DNA from: Stenotrophomonas sp. 704A1
Lineage (GTDB): Bacteria; Pseudomonadota; Gammaproteobacteria; Xanthomonadales; Xanthomonadaceae
Assembly (NCBI RefSeq): GCF_030549525.1
Contig: NZ_CP130831.1
Coordinates: 1,885,501 to 1,949,500, forward strand
DNA: 64,000 bases
Direction: 5' to 3'
The notes beneath the pieces were generated by a model. The model was not told the origin of the DNA. It did no database searches and worked only from the letters and a program-made list of their open reading frames with translations. Each line of letters begins with the position of its first letter. The stretch's first letter is position 1. Of the stretch, positions 19,631-28,668 are shown one piece after another. The position numbers and the translations under genes were made by a program.

Positions 19631-20662
19631 TCACGCCGCCGAAGCGGCCACCTTTTCCAGGATGCGCTTGCCACTGCTGGCCAACGCCGCGTCTTCCTGC
19701 TCCTTCTGCTGCTGCGCCAGCTTGGCGCCCGGGCACTGGGCCAGCATGTAGTTGGCGTCGAAATTCAGCTTCTCGACCAGGAAATCGACGAAGGCCCGCA
19801 CCTTCGGCGAGACCAGGCGACCGCCGGCGAACACCGCGTTGAAGTCCACCTCCGGGCCGGTCCAGCCGGCCAGCACGCGGCGCACCATCCCGGATTCGAC
19901 GAATGGCTTGGCCATCACATCGCCGGTCAGCAGCAGGCCCTCACCGCACACCAGCGCCCCGTTGAGCGCGGACATGTCATTGGCGGTCATCAGCGGCGTC
20001 ACCGGGAAGTCGCGCAGCTCGCCGCCGTTCTCGCCCAGCTGCCAGGTGAAGCGTGGCGAATTGCCGGTGTGATACGGCTTGCGCATGGCCAGGATGCGAT
20101 GGAACTGCAGTTCTTCCGGGTGCAGCGGCTCGCCGTAGCGTTCGATGTAGGCGGGGCTGGCAAACACCTGCGTACGCAGGCTGCCGAGCTTGCGCGCGAC
20201 CAGGTTGGAATCGGGCAGGGCACCCACGCGCAGGGCCAGGTCGGCCTCGCCGGCGATCAGGTCCAGCTTTTCGTTGCCCATGTGCATGTCCAGGCGGATT
20301 TCCGGGTACTGCGCATGGAACTGGCCCAGCAGCGGTGCGATCCAGGTGATGCCGATCGAATAGGGCACGGTGAAGCGCAGCCAGCCGCGTGGGCCGGACT
20401 GCAACTGGCTGACCGCACTCTCGGCTTCCTCCAGCTCGCGCGCGATGCGCTGGCAGTGTTCGTGATAGATCGAGCCGGCTTCGGTCAGGCCGAGGCGGCG
20501 CGTGGTCCGGTGCAGCAGGCGCGCGCCAAGGCGCGTCTCCAGCTCCTGCACCTTGCGGCTGACCGTGGTCTTGGGCAGGCCGAGCGACTTGGCGGCAGCA
20601 ATGAAGCTGCCCTGCTCGACCACTTTGACGAAGATCAGCGTTTCGTTGAGATCGTGGGACAT
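19631..20662 (-). CDS. smeRv: LysR-family regulator of the SmeVWX efflux operon (SmeRv)
   Basis: 343-residue LysR-type regulator. The winged helix-turn-helix occupies residues 5-62 (FIAAAKSLGLPKTTVSRKVQELETRLGARLLHRTTR) and the effector domain about 92-300. It is divergent from the smeU1VWU2X operon, the known arrangement for SmeRv, which both represses its own gene and controls the pump. Residue 266 is Gly; changes at this position are, as I recall, linked to pump overexpression and raised quinolone and chloramphenicol resistance, so this copy looks wild type there. ATG 20662 is chosen because homology starts MSHDLNETL. Confidence 0.9.
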   Translation of the reverse strand: MSHDLNETLIFVKVVEQGSFIAAAKSLGLPKTTVSRKVQELETRLGARLLHRTTRRLGLTEAGSIYHEHCQRIARELEEAESAVSQLQSGPRGWLRFTVPYSIGITWIAPLLGQFHAQYPEIRLDMHMGNEKLDLIAGEADLALRVGALPDSNLVARKLGSLRTQVFASPAYIERYGEPLHPEELQFHRILAMRKPYHTGNSPRFTWQLGENGGELRDFPVTPLMTANDMSALNGALVCGEGLLLTGDVMAKPFVESGMVRRVLAGWTGPEVDFNAVFAGGRLVSPKVRAFVDFLVEKLNFDANYMLAQCPGAKLAQQQKEQEDAALASSGKRILEKVAASAA

Positions 20663-20726
20663 GGCCGGGGATCCTGGACGTCGGGGATGGGGCAATCGTG
20701 ACAGAACGATTGGACCGGGGACGGGA

Positions 20727-20745
20727 TGATTATTCCCCTTAATCA
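20727..20745. promoter_or_regulatory. Candidate SmeRv (LysR) operator
   Basis: TGATTA-N7-TAATCA, a perfect 6-bp inverted repeat inside the divergent smeRv/smeU1 control region; it contains the T-N11-A form expected for LysR proteins. A further TAATCA half-site follows at 20750-20755. Placement and symmetry support the call; binding is inferred. Confidence 0.6.
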
Positions 20746-20809
20746 GGACTAATCAAGTAGGGGTTTGAGGTCTATCGTGGCGCCATTCGTTAATTGGAGC
20801 CCGTCCGCC

Positions 20810-21037
20810 ATGAGCCTGCGCAACATTCTTGCCCGCTTCCGGATCGTCGGCCAGAACGCCATGGACCTGGCGATGACCGTCGAAGCCCGTCCGAGTTCCT
20901 TGGTGCACAAGGATTTTCGTGAGTTTACCGCGCCCACGCGTCAGCAGCGTGGCGGTGCCCTGCGGCTGGTTCCGCATAAGGGTGACCGACTGCGCCGAAT
21001 TGGGACTATCCCGGATTTGGGAGGAAATGTCCCGTGA
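20810..21037 (+). CDS. Small ORF coupled to smeU1, unknown function
   Basis: 75 codons starting ATG 20810, with GGAG 11 bases upstream. The stop overlaps the GTG start of smeU1 (GTGA at 21034-21037). The product is basic (MSLRNILARFRIVGQ..., then an Arg/Lys-rich second half) with no signal peptide or family I recognise. The coupling and position suggest either a genuine first gene of the efflux operon or a leader ORF. The Shine-Dalgarno of smeU1 (GGAGG, 21020-21024) lies inside its end, so ribosomes finishing it could feed smeU1. Confidence 0.5.
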   Translation: MSLRNILARFRIVGQNAMDLAMTVEARPSSLVHKDFREFTAPTRQQRGGALRLVPHKGDRLRRIGTIPDLGGNVP

Positions 21038-21804
21038 ATGGGATTCTGACGCCCGAAGTCCTGGTCCTGGGCGGCACCGGTGCGGTCGGTCAGGGCGTGG
21101 TGGGCGCATTGCTGGAGGCCGGCAGCCCGGTGCTGGTGGTCGGCCGCGACCCCGCCCGGCTCGCCGCGCTGCATGAGCAGTTCGCCGATGAGCCAGGCCT
21201 GGAGACGCTGCTGGGTTCGCTGAGCGATGACGGCTCGGCGCGCGCCCTGGCCGAGCGCATCGCACAGCGGCCACGGCCGCTGGCAGCGGTGATCGCCGCG
21301 ATGGGTGGCCCGTACCGGCGCGGCCGTGTGGTCGACCGCAATGGCGGCGAGCTGCTCGGCGCGCTGCAGGCCGACCTGATGCCGCACGTGCACGCAGTGC
21401 GCCACCTGCTGCCGCTGCTGCAGGACAACGTGCATGCGCGCCGCTACGTGATGATCGGCAGCCCGGCCGCAGTCAAGCCATGGGCCGGCTACGGCGAAAG
21501 CTCGATCACCGCCGCGGCGATGCGCATGTACGCGCAGGTGGTGCACCAGGAAGCCCAGGCCATGGGCGTGCGCGCGCAGATGCTGGAAGTGTGCAGCCCG
21601 GTCTGTACCCCGGCCAATGCGGCCAATGCCTGCATCGAGTGGCCGAGCTCGCTGCTGGTCGGCCGCCGCGTGGTGTCGCTGCTGGATGGTTGCCGCGACA
21701 ACCGCGCCATCGTCCGCTGTGACAGCAGCGATGCCGAGCTGCCACGTGGACTGCTGCACCTGGAAGTTCCGCCGCTGTGGCGCGACACCGCAGGCGTTGC
21801 TTGA
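21034..21804 (+). CDS. smeU1: SmeU1, short-chain dehydrogenase/reductase-like protein
   Basis: 256 residues, first assigned gene of the SmeVWX operon. The Rossmann nucleotide-binding motif is visible at the N-terminus (VLVLGGTGAVGQGVVGALLEAG, then VVGRDPARL). The catalytic YxxxK of active SDR enzymes is not intact: the Tyr in GYGESSITAA is followed by Ser at the Lys position, so enzymatic activity is doubtful. SmeU1 is known as a component of the smeU1-V-W-U2-X operon; its role in export is unclear. GTG start with GGAGG nine bases upstream. Confidence 0.87.
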   Translation: MNGILTPEVLVLGGTGAVGQGVVGALLEAGSPVLVVGRDPARLAALHEQFADEPGLETLLGSLSDDGSARALAERIAQRPRPLAAVIAAMGGPYRRGRVVDRNGGELLGALQADLMPHVHAVRHLLPLLQDNVHARRYVMIGSPAAVKPWAGYGESSITAAAMRMYAQVVHQEAQAMGVRAQMLEVCSPVCTPANAANACIEWPSSLLVGRRVVSLLDGCRDNRAIVRCDSSDAELPRGLLHLEVPPLWRDTAGVA

Positions 21805-21824
21805 CCTCGACCATGGTTGAGGTC
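21803..21824 (+). other. Intercistronic stem-loop between smeU1 and smeV
   Basis: GACCTCGACC and GGTTGAGGTC form a 10-bp stem with one mismatch around a 2-nt loop, at the smeU1 stop codon. There is no adjacent T-run (a T6 run comes 16 bases later), so partial termination or mRNA processing is possible. Confidence 0.4.
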
Positions 21825-21895
21825 GCAGGATACGCCGCCGTTTTTTGCTGTCTTTTACCCCATTGCTGTACCACCCCTCCGTACGGATGCATGCC

Positions 21896-23119
21896 ATGAC
21901 TTCCCCCAACTCCACTCCACATCGTTTCCGCCATCGCCTGGCGATGGCTGGCGTTTCGATCCTTGCCGCCGCCGTGCTGGCGGCCTGCAGCGGTGGCCAT
22001 GCCGAAGAGGCCGGTGCGCCGCCGCCGCCGCAGGTCAGCGCCGCACCGGTGCTGCTCAAGCAGATCAGCCAGTGGGACGAATTCAGCGGCCGCGTCGAGG
22101 CCGTGCAGAGCGTCGAACTGCGTCCGCGCGTGTCCGGCTACATCGACAAGGTCAATTACGTTGAGGGCGAAGAGGTGAAGAAGGGCGATGTCCTGTTCAC
22201 CATCGATGCGCGCAGCTACCAGGCCGAGTACGACCGTGCCAATGCCGAGCTGGCCCGTGCCCGCACCCAGGCGACGCTGGCCCGCAGTGAATCGGAGCGC
22301 GCCAAGCGCCTGTCCGAGCAGCAGGCGATCTCGACCGAGACCGCCGAGCAGCGTCGTGCGGCTGCCGACCAGTCCGGTGCGGCGGTGCAGGCCGCGCAGG
22401 CGGCGCTGGATGCGGCCCGCCTCAACCTGGAGTTCACCAAGGTGCGCGCCCCGATCGATGGCCGTGCCGGCCGTGCGATGGTCACCGCCGGCAACCTGGT
22501 CACCGCCGGCGACAGCGCCAGCGTGCTGACCACGCTGGTTTCGCTGGATACCGTGTTCGTCTACTTCGATGCCGACGAAAGCACCTTCCTGCGCTACGCA
22601 CAGATGGCACGCAAGGGTGAACGCCCGAGCGAGCGTGACAGCGAACTGCCGGTGAAGGTCGGCCTGTCCGGTGAAGAGGGCTACCCGCACGCGGGCAAGG
22701 TCGACTTCCTCGACAACCAGGTCACCCGCAGTACCGGCACCATCCGCGTGCGTGCGCTGCTGGACAACGCCGACCGCCAGTTCACCCCGGGCCTGTTCGC
22801 CCGCGTGCAGCTGCTGGGCAGCGGCCAGTTCCAGGCCATGCTGATCGACGACAAGGCCGTGCTGACCGACCAGGACCGCAAGTATGTGTACGTGGTCGAC
22901 AAGGAAGGCAAGGCACAGCGTCGCGACATCCGCCTTGGCCGTACCGCTGAAGGACTGCGCATCGTCGAGCAGGGCCTGGCCGCTGGTGACAAGGTGATCA
23001 TCGACGGCGTGCAGAAGGTCTTCATGCCGGGCATGCCGGTGCAGGCAAAGGCGGTGGCGATGCAGCCCGCTGCCGCGCCGGCGCCGGGTCGCGATGCCAC
23101 CGCTGCACTGAACCACTGA
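21896..23119 (+). CDS. smeV: SmeV, periplasmic adaptor of the SmeVWX RND pump
   Basis: Membrane-fusion protein linking the inner-membrane pump to the outer-membrane channel. It has 407 residues. It is a lipoprotein (lipobox LAAC, Cys about residue 30), with the HlyD-type lipoyl halves (SGYIDKVNYVEGEEVKKGDVLFTIDAR), an alpha-hairpin (about 95-165), the second lipoyl half (VRAPIDGRAGRAMVTAGNLV) and the C-terminal beta domains. ATG 21896 is annotated; ATG 21887 is in frame. SmeVWX exports chloramphenicol, quinolones and tetracyclines when overexpressed. Confidence 0.93.
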   Translation: MTSPNSTPHRFRHRLAMAGVSILAAAVLAACSGGHAEEAGAPPPPQVSAAPVLLKQISQWDEFSGRVEAVQSVELRPRVSGYIDKVNYVEGEEVKKGDVLFTIDARSYQAEYDRANAELARARTQATLARSESERAKRLSEQQAISTETAEQRRAAADQSGAAVQAAQAALDAARLNLEFTKVRAPIDGRAGRAMVTAGNLVTAGDSASVLTTLVSLDTVFVYFDADESTFLRYAQMARKGERPSERDSELPVKVGLSGEEGYPHAGKVDFLDNQVTRSTGTIRVRALLDNADRQFTPGLFARVQLLGSGQFQAMLIDDKAVLTDQDRKYVYVVDKEGKAQRRDIRLGRTAEGLRIVEQGLAAGDKVIIDGVQKVFMPGMPVQAKAVAMQPAAAPAPGRDATAALNH

Positions 23120-23231
23120 TCCGCGTCCCCGCTTAGCTGCCGGTGCCAGCGGCAGCCGTTACTGCCTTCGCCAGCGTGGCGAGGGGCAGGGCGGCTGTTG
23201 CCCACCGATGGCCTTTTCCAGGAATTCTTCC

Positions 23232-26200
23232 ATGGACTTTTCCCGTTTCTTCATCGACAGGCCGATCTTCGCGGCGGTGCTGTCGATCGTGATCTTCGCC
23301 GCAGGCCTGATCTCGATACCGATCCTGCCGATCGGCGAGTACCCGGAAGTGGTGCCGCCGTCGGTGGTCGTGCGCACGGTGTATCCGGGCGCCAACCCCA
23401 AGGTCATCGCTGAGACCGTCGCCACGCCTCTGGAAGAGGCGATCAACGGCGTCGAGGGCATGATGTACCTCAAGTCGGTCGCCGGTTCCGATGGCGTGCT
23501 GCAGATGACCGTCACCTTCCGCCCGGGCACCGATCCGGACGCTGCGGCGGTGAAGGTGCAGAACCGCGTGGCGCAGGCACAGGCCCGCCTGCCCGAGGAT
23601 GTGCGGCGCCAGGGTGTGACCACCCAGAAGCAGTCGCCCACCTTCCTGATGGTGGTGCACCTGACCTCGCCCAACGGCAAGTACGACACCCTGTACCTGC
23701 GCAACTACGCCCGACTGCACGTCAAGGACGCCCTGGCCCGCATCCCGGGCGTGGGTGACGCGCAGATCTTCGGTGGTGGTGACTACGCCATGCGTGCGTG
23801 GCTGGACCCGGACAAGGTGGCCGCGCGCGGCCTGACCGCCAGCGACGTGGTGCGCGCGATGCGCGAGCAGAACGTGCAGGTCTCGGCCGGCCAGCTCGGT
23901 GCCGAGCCGCTGCCCAACAGCCAGTTCCTGACCCTGATCAACGCGCAGGGCCGCTTGAAGAGCGAGAAGGAGTTCGGCGACATCGTGCTGAAGAGCGGCA
24001 CCGATGGCGAGATCGTGCGCCTGTCCGACGTCGCCCGCCTGGAACTGGGCGCCGGCGACTACACCCTGCGTTCGCAGCTGGATGGCAAGAACGCGGTGGG
24101 CATCGGCATCTTCCAGTCGCCCGGCGCCAACGCGCTGGAAATCCGTGATGCGGTCATCGGCACCATGGACGAGATGCAGAAGACCATGCCGGCCGACGTG
24201 AAGTACGAGGCGGTGTATGACACCACCATCTTCGTGCGTGACTCGATCAAGGCGGTGGTGTCCACCCTGCTTGAAGCCATCGCGCTGGTGGTGCTGGTGG
24301 TGATCCTGTTCCTTCAGACCTGGCGCGCGTCGATCATTCCGCTGATCGCGGTGCCGGTGTCGGTGGTGGGTACCTTCGCAGCGCTGTACCTGCTGGGCTT
24401 CTCGATCAACACGCTGAGCCTGTTCGGCCTGGTGCTGGCGATCGGCATCGTGGTCGACGACGCCATCGTGGTGGTGGAGAACGTCGAGCGCAACATCGAG
24501 GAAGGCCTGTCGCCGACCGCGGCGGCCCACCAGGCCATGCGCGAAGTGTCCGGGCCGATCGTGGCGATCGCGCTGGTGCTGTGTGCGGTGTTCGTGCCGA
24601 TGGCGTTCCTGTCCGGTGTCACCGGCCAGTTCTACAAGCAGTTCGCCGTCACCATCGCCATCTCCACCGTGATCTCGGCGATCAACTCGCTGACCCTGTC
24701 GCCGGCCCTGGCCGCGCGCCTGCTGAAGCCGCATGACGCCGCCAAGGATGCCCCGACCCGCATCATCGACCGGCTGTTCGGCTGGGTGTTCCGTCCGTTC
24801 AACCGCTTCTTCAAGTCCAGCTCGGAGAAGTACGAGCGTGGCGTGGCGAAGATCCTCGGTCGTCGTGGCGCGGTGTTCGTGGTCTACGCGATCCTGCTGG
24901 TCGGTACCGGTGTGATCTTCAAGCTGGTGCCGCCGGGCTTCATCCCGACCCAGGACAAGCTGTACCTGATCGCCGGTGTGAAGCTGCCGGAAGGCTCGTC
25001 GATCGCGCGCACCGATGAAATGCTGCGCAAGGTTGCCAAGATCGCCCAGGAAACCGATGGCGTCGCCCATACCATCTCGTTCCCCGGCCTGAACGCACTG
25101 CAGTTCACCAACACCCCGAACACCGGTGTGGCGTTCATCCCGCTCAAGCCGTTCAGCGAGCGTCATGGCCGTACGGCTGCGCAGATCAATGCCGAGATCA
25201 ACCAGAAGATCGCCGGGCTGCAGGAAGGCTTCGCATTCGCGATGATGCCGCCGCCGATCCTCGGCCTGGGCAACGGCAACGGCTACCAGATGTTCATCGA
25301 GGACCGCGGCAATCTCGGCTACGGCGCGTTGCAGAACGCGGTGCAGTCGATGCAGGGCGCAGTCGCGCAGACCCCGGGCATGGCCTTCCCGATCACCAGC
25401 TACCAGGCCAACGTGCCGCAGCTGGATGCGGAAGTGGACCGGGTGAAGGCCAAGGCGCAGGGCGTGCAGCTGACCGAGCTGTTCGACACCCTGCAGACCT
25501 ACCTGGGCTCGGCCTACGTCAATGACTTCAACCAGTTCGGCCGTACCTGGCAGGTGATCGCCCAGGCGGACGGTCCGTACCGCGAGAGCGTGGAGGACAT
25601 CGCCAAGCTGCGTACCCGCAACGACCGTGGCGAGATGGTGCCGATCGGTTCGATGGTGACCATCAAGGAAACCTACGGCCCGGACCCGGTGCTGCGCTTC
25701 AACGGTTACCCGGCAGCCGACCTGGCCGGTGAAGCCGATCCGCGCGTGCTGTCCTCGGCGCAGGCCATGAACAACCTCACCGCGATCGCTGCCAAGGTGC
25801 TGCCGGTGGGCATGACCACCGAATGGACCGACCTGAGCTACCAGCAGGCAACGCAGGGCAAGGCCGCCTTCATCGTGTTCCCGGTGGCGATCATGCTGGC
25901 GTTCCTGGTGCTGGCGGCGCTGTACGAGAGCTGGTCGCTGCCGCTGGCGGTGATCCTGATCGTGCCGATGACCCTGCTGTCGGCGCTGTTCGGTGTGTGG
26001 ATGACCGGCGGTGACAACAACGTGTTCGTGCAGGTGGGCCTGGTGGTGCTGATGGGCCTGGCGTGCAAGAACGCGATCCTGATCGTCGAGTTCGCCAGAG
26101 AGCTGGAGATGGGCGGCAAGGGCATCGTTGAAGCTGCACTGGAAGCCTGCCGCCTGCGTCTGCGTCCGATCGTGATGACCTCCATCGCGTTCATCGCCGG

Positions 26201-26402
26201 CACCGTGCCGCTGGTGCTGTCGCACGGTGCAGGCGCCGAGGTCCGCTCGGTGACCGGCATCACCGTGTTCGCCGGCATGCTCGGTGTGACCCTGTTCGGC
26301 CTGTTCCTCACCCCGGTCTTCTACGTGGCCCTGCGCAAGTTCGTCAGCCGCAATGGCGGCGGCAAGCTGGTGCAGCACGGTGAACCGACCATCCATCACT
26401 GA
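23232..26402 (+). CDS. smeW: SmeW, RND inner-membrane drug transporter
   Basis: HAE1-type proton-driven multidrug transporter of 1056 residues, 12 membrane segments and two large periplasmic loops. Seen: MDFSRFFIDRPIFAAVLSI start, the periplasmic pore segment VVVRTVYPGANPKV, the TM4 proton-relay pair in LVLAIGIVVDDAIVVVENVERN, and the second-half repeat LVVLMGLACKNAILIVEFARE. ATG 23208 is in frame but ATG 23232 has AGGA at good spacing and matches the family start. It forms the tripartite pump with SmeV and SmeX. Confidence 0.95.
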   Translation: MDFSRFFIDRPIFAAVLSIVIFAAGLISIPILPIGEYPEVVPPSVVVRTVYPGANPKVIAETVATPLEEAINGVEGMMYLKSVAGSDGVLQMTVTFRPGTDPDAAAVKVQNRVAQAQARLPEDVRRQGVTTQKQSPTFLMVVHLTSPNGKYDTLYLRNYARLHVKDALARIPGVGDAQIFGGGDYAMRAWLDPDKVAARGLTASDVVRAMREQNVQVSAGQLGAEPLPNSQFLTLINAQGRLKSEKEFGDIVLKSGTDGEIVRLSDVARLELGAGDYTLRSQLDGKNAVGIGIFQSPGANALEIRDAVIGTMDEMQKTMPADVKYEAVYDTTIFVRDSIKAVVSTLLEAIALVVLVVILFLQTWRASIIPLIAVPVSVVGTFAALYLLGFSINTLSLFGLVLAIGIVVDDAIVVVENVERNIEEGLSPTAAAHQAMREVSGPIVAIALVLCAVFVPMAFLSGVTGQFYKQFAVTIAISTVISAINSLTLSPALAARLLKPHDAAKDAPTRIIDRLFGWVFRPFNRFFKSSSEKYERGVAKILGRRGAVFVVYAILLVGTGVIFKLVPPGFIPTQDKLYLIAGVKLPEGSSIARTDEMLRKVAKIAQETDGVAHTISFPGLNALQFTNTPNTGVAFIPLKPFSERHGRTAAQINAEINQKIAGLQEGFAFAMMPPPILGLGNGNGYQMFIEDRGNLGYGALQNAVQSMQGAVAQTPGMAFPITSYQANVPQLDAEVDRVKAKAQGVQLTELFDTLQTYLGSAYVNDFNQFGRTWQVIAQADGPYRESVEDIAKLRTRNDRGEMVPIGSMVTIKETYGPDPVLRFNGYPAADLAGEADPRVLSSAQAMNNLTAIAAKVLPVGMTTEWTDLSYQQATQGKAAFIVFPVAIMLAFLVLAALYESWSLPLAVILIVPMTLLSALFGVWMTGGDNNVFVQVGLVVLMGLACKNAILIVEFARELEMGGKGIVEAALEACRLRLRPIVMTSIAFIAGTVPLVLSHGAGAEVRSVTGITVFAGMLGVTLFGLFLTPVFYVALRKFVSRNGGGKLVQHGEPTIHH

Positions 26403-26467
26403 CATGGAACCCCGTCGCCGCCGGTCGCTGGCCGGCGGCGGCTTTCCCCCTCACAAGGCATGACTCC

Positions 26468-27205
26468 ATGAACACCCATCAGAACAAGATCGCGCTGGTC
26501 ACCGGCGCTACCCGTGGCATCGGCGCGGAGACCGTGCGCCAGCTGGCCCAGGCCGGCGTGCATACGCTGCTGGCGGGCCGCAAGCGCGAGACCGCGGTGG
26601 AGCAGGCGCTGAAGCTGCAGGCCGAGGGCCTGCCGGTGGAAGCGATCCAGCTGGACGTGACCGACGCGGCCAGCATCGCCGACGCCGTCGAACAGGTGCG
26701 CCAGCGCCATGGCCGCCTGGATATCCTGGTCAACAATGCCGGCATCATGATCGAGAACCCGGCACAGGCGCCGTCGGAACAGTCGCTGGATACCTGGAAG
26801 CGCACCTTTGATACCAATGTCTACGCGCTGGTCGCGGTGACCCAGGCGTTCCTGCCGCTGATCAGGCAGGCCAAGTCCGGGCGCATCGTCAACGTGTCCA
26901 GCATGCTGGGCTCGCAGACCCTGCATGCCGACCCGTCCTCGGGCATCTACGATTTCAAGATCCCGGCCTACAACGCCTCCAAGGCGGCGGTGAACAGCTG
27001 GACCCTGAGCCTGGCCTACGAGCTGCGCAACACACCGATCAAGGTCAACACCGTGCATCCGGGCTACGTGAAAACCGACATGAACGGCGGCAACGGCGAG
27101 ATCGAGATCAGCGAAGGCGCCCGTTCCAGCGTGGAGATGGCCCTGATCGGCGAAGCCGGAGCCAGCGGCAGCTTCACCTACCTCGGTGAGGTGCTGCCAT
27201 GGTGA
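26468..27205 (+). CDS. smeU2: SmeU2, short-chain dehydrogenase/reductase
   Basis: 245 residues, classical SDR. NAD(P)-binding motif GATRGIGAETVRQLA near residue 14; NNAG motif; and an intact catalytic Ser (NVSSMLG) with YNASK. Unlike SmeU1 it therefore has a complete active site. The motif GPGYV-like VHPGYVKTDM follows. It is encoded between smeW and smeX, overlapping smeX by 7 nt. Its substrate is unknown; a role in redox adaptation alongside drug export has been suggested for this operon but is not shown by the sequence. Confidence 0.92.
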   Translation: MNTHQNKIALVTGATRGIGAETVRQLAQAGVHTLLAGRKRETAVEQALKLQAEGLPVEAIQLDVTDAASIADAVEQVRQRHGRLDILVNNAGIMIENPAQAPSEQSLDTWKRTFDTNVYALVAVTQAFLPLIRQAKSGRIVNVSSMLGSQTLHADPSSGIYDFKIPAYNASKAAVNSWTLSLAYELRNTPIKVNTVHPGYVKTDMNGGNGEIEISEGARSSVEMALIGEAGASGSFTYLGEVLPW

Positions 27206-28626
27206 TCCGCACATTGGCGATGGCCGTCTCCAGCCTGGTGCTGGCAGGCTGTGTCAGCGTCGGTCCCAACTACAGGGCGCCGGTGCAGGAGCCGGTCACC
27301 CTGCAGGGGGCACAGCAGCCGGTGTTCAGTACCGCTTCGCCGGTCGCCAGCTGGTGGGCGCAGTTCGATGACCCGGTGCTGGAAGAGCTGGTGCACGGTG
27401 CACTGTCGGACAATCTGGACCTGCGCGTGGCCGTGGCCCGCGTCAGCCAGGCCCGCGCCGTGTTCGTGGAAAGCCGCTTCGACCAGGCGCCCCATGTCAC
27501 CGCCGGCGGCAGCTACGACCGCCGCAAGCAACCCGATCCGCAGCTGGGTGGGCAGCGGGTGTTCAGTGAAAGCTACCAGCTCGGCTTCGATGCGGGCTGG
27601 GAGCTGGATCTGTTCGGCCGCAAGCGCCGCGCTGCCGAAGCCGCGCGTGCCGACCTGGGCGCCGAGCAGGCCAACCTGGCCGACGCGCAGGTGCTGGTTG
27701 CCGCCGAAGTGGCGCGCAACTACTTCGAGCTGCGCGGTACCCAGAAGCGCATCGCGGTGGCCCAGCACACGCTGGAGAACCTGCGCGACACGCAGAAGCT
27801 GACCGAAGCCCGCTGGGAGCTGGGCGCCGGCAGCGAACTGGACGTGCAGAGCAGCCGTGCCCGGCTGAAGGCGATCGAGGCCGACATCCCGCTGCTGGAA
27901 GTGGCCGAGGTACAGTCGCGCAACCGGTTGGCGGTGCTGCTGGGCCAGCGCCCGGAAGTGCTGACCGACATGCTGGCTCCGCACGAGGTACCGGCCTTCG
28001 CCAAGGCGTTGCCGCTGGGGGATACCCGCGAACTGCTGCGCCAGCGCGCCGATGTGCGCATGGCCGAACGTCGCCTGGCCGCAGCCACCGCGCGCGTGGG
28101 TGTCGCCACGGCCGATCTGTTCCCGCGGCTGTCGCTGTCCGGGTTCGTCGGTTTCCTCGGCGGCGATGCCAGCGGCCTGGTCAATGGCAACAACAAGGCC
28201 TGGTCGCTGACGCCGTCGCTGAGCTGGGCGGCGTTCGATTTCGGCACCGTGCGTGCACGCCTGCGTGCCAGCAAGGCCGAGGCCGAAGGCGTGGCCGCGC
28301 AGTACGAACAGACCGTGCTGCTGGCGCTGGAGGACACCGAGAACGCGCTGACCCGCTATGCCAAGCAGCAGGCGCGGCTGGCCATCGTGGTCGAGCAGGC
28401 ACAGGCGGCTCGCCGTGCCGAGTCGCTGGCGCAGATCCGCTATCGCGAGGGATCGGAGGACTTCCTGACCCTGCTGGATGCGCAGCGTACGCAGTTGGCG
28501 GCCGACGATGCACTGGCCGCGGCGGAGTCGGAGGTCAACGTCAGCGTGGTCGGCGTGTACAAGGCGCTGGGTGGCTGGGGCCAGTCACCGCAGGCGCCCA
28601 GCGTGGCGCAGCTGCAGCCGCGGTGA
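27199..28626 (+). CDS. smeX: SmeX, outer-membrane efflux channel
   Basis: TolC/OprM-family outer-membrane factor of 475 residues, 18-residue signal peptide with lipobox LAGC, followed by the NodT opening VGPNYRAPV. Two TolC repeats of coiled-coil hairpins are visible (about 60-250 and 265-460), with ARADLGAEQANLADA and the second-half RKAFEEAE-like YAKQQARLAIVVEQAQAARRAE. It is the exit duct for SmeVW. A strong hairpin terminator lies just after the stop codon, closing the operon. Confidence 0.94.
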   Translation: MVIRTLAMAVSSLVLAGCVSVGPNYRAPVQEPVTLQGAQQPVFSTASPVASWWAQFDDPVLEELVHGALSDNLDLRVAVARVSQARAVFVESRFDQAPHVTAGGSYDRRKQPDPQLGGQRVFSESYQLGFDAGWELDLFGRKRRAAEAARADLGAEQANLADAQVLVAAEVARNYFELRGTQKRIAVAQHTLENLRDTQKLTEARWELGAGSELDVQSSRARLKAIEADIPLLEVAEVQSRNRLAVLLGQRPEVLTDMLAPHEVPAFAKALPLGDTRELLRQRADVRMAERRLAAATARVGVATADLFPRLSLSGFVGFLGGDASGLVNGNNKAWSLTPSLSWAAFDFGTVRARLRASKAEAEGVAAQYEQTVLLALEDTENALTRYAKQQARLAIVVEQAQAARRAESLAQIRYREGSEDFLTLLDAQRTQLAADDALAAAESEVNVSVVGVYKALGGWGQSPQAPSVAQLQPR

Positions 28627-28632
28627 ACCAGA

Positions 28633-28663
28633 GGGGACGGCGCCACCGGCGGCCGTCCCCTTT
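28633..28663 (+). terminator. Terminator of the sme operon
   Basis: GGGGACGG / CCGTCCCC 8-bp stem (28633-28640 with 28653-28660) with a GC-rich 12-nt loop and a short T tract; placed 7 bp after smeX and converging with the VOC gene. Confidence 0.75.
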
Positions 28664-28668
28664 CCCGG

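Noticed and set aside
23133..26405. 1090-codon open frame antisense to smeW
   Set aside because: It is a His/Gln/Arg-rich mirror of a high-GC gene, with no ribosome site or family resemblance.
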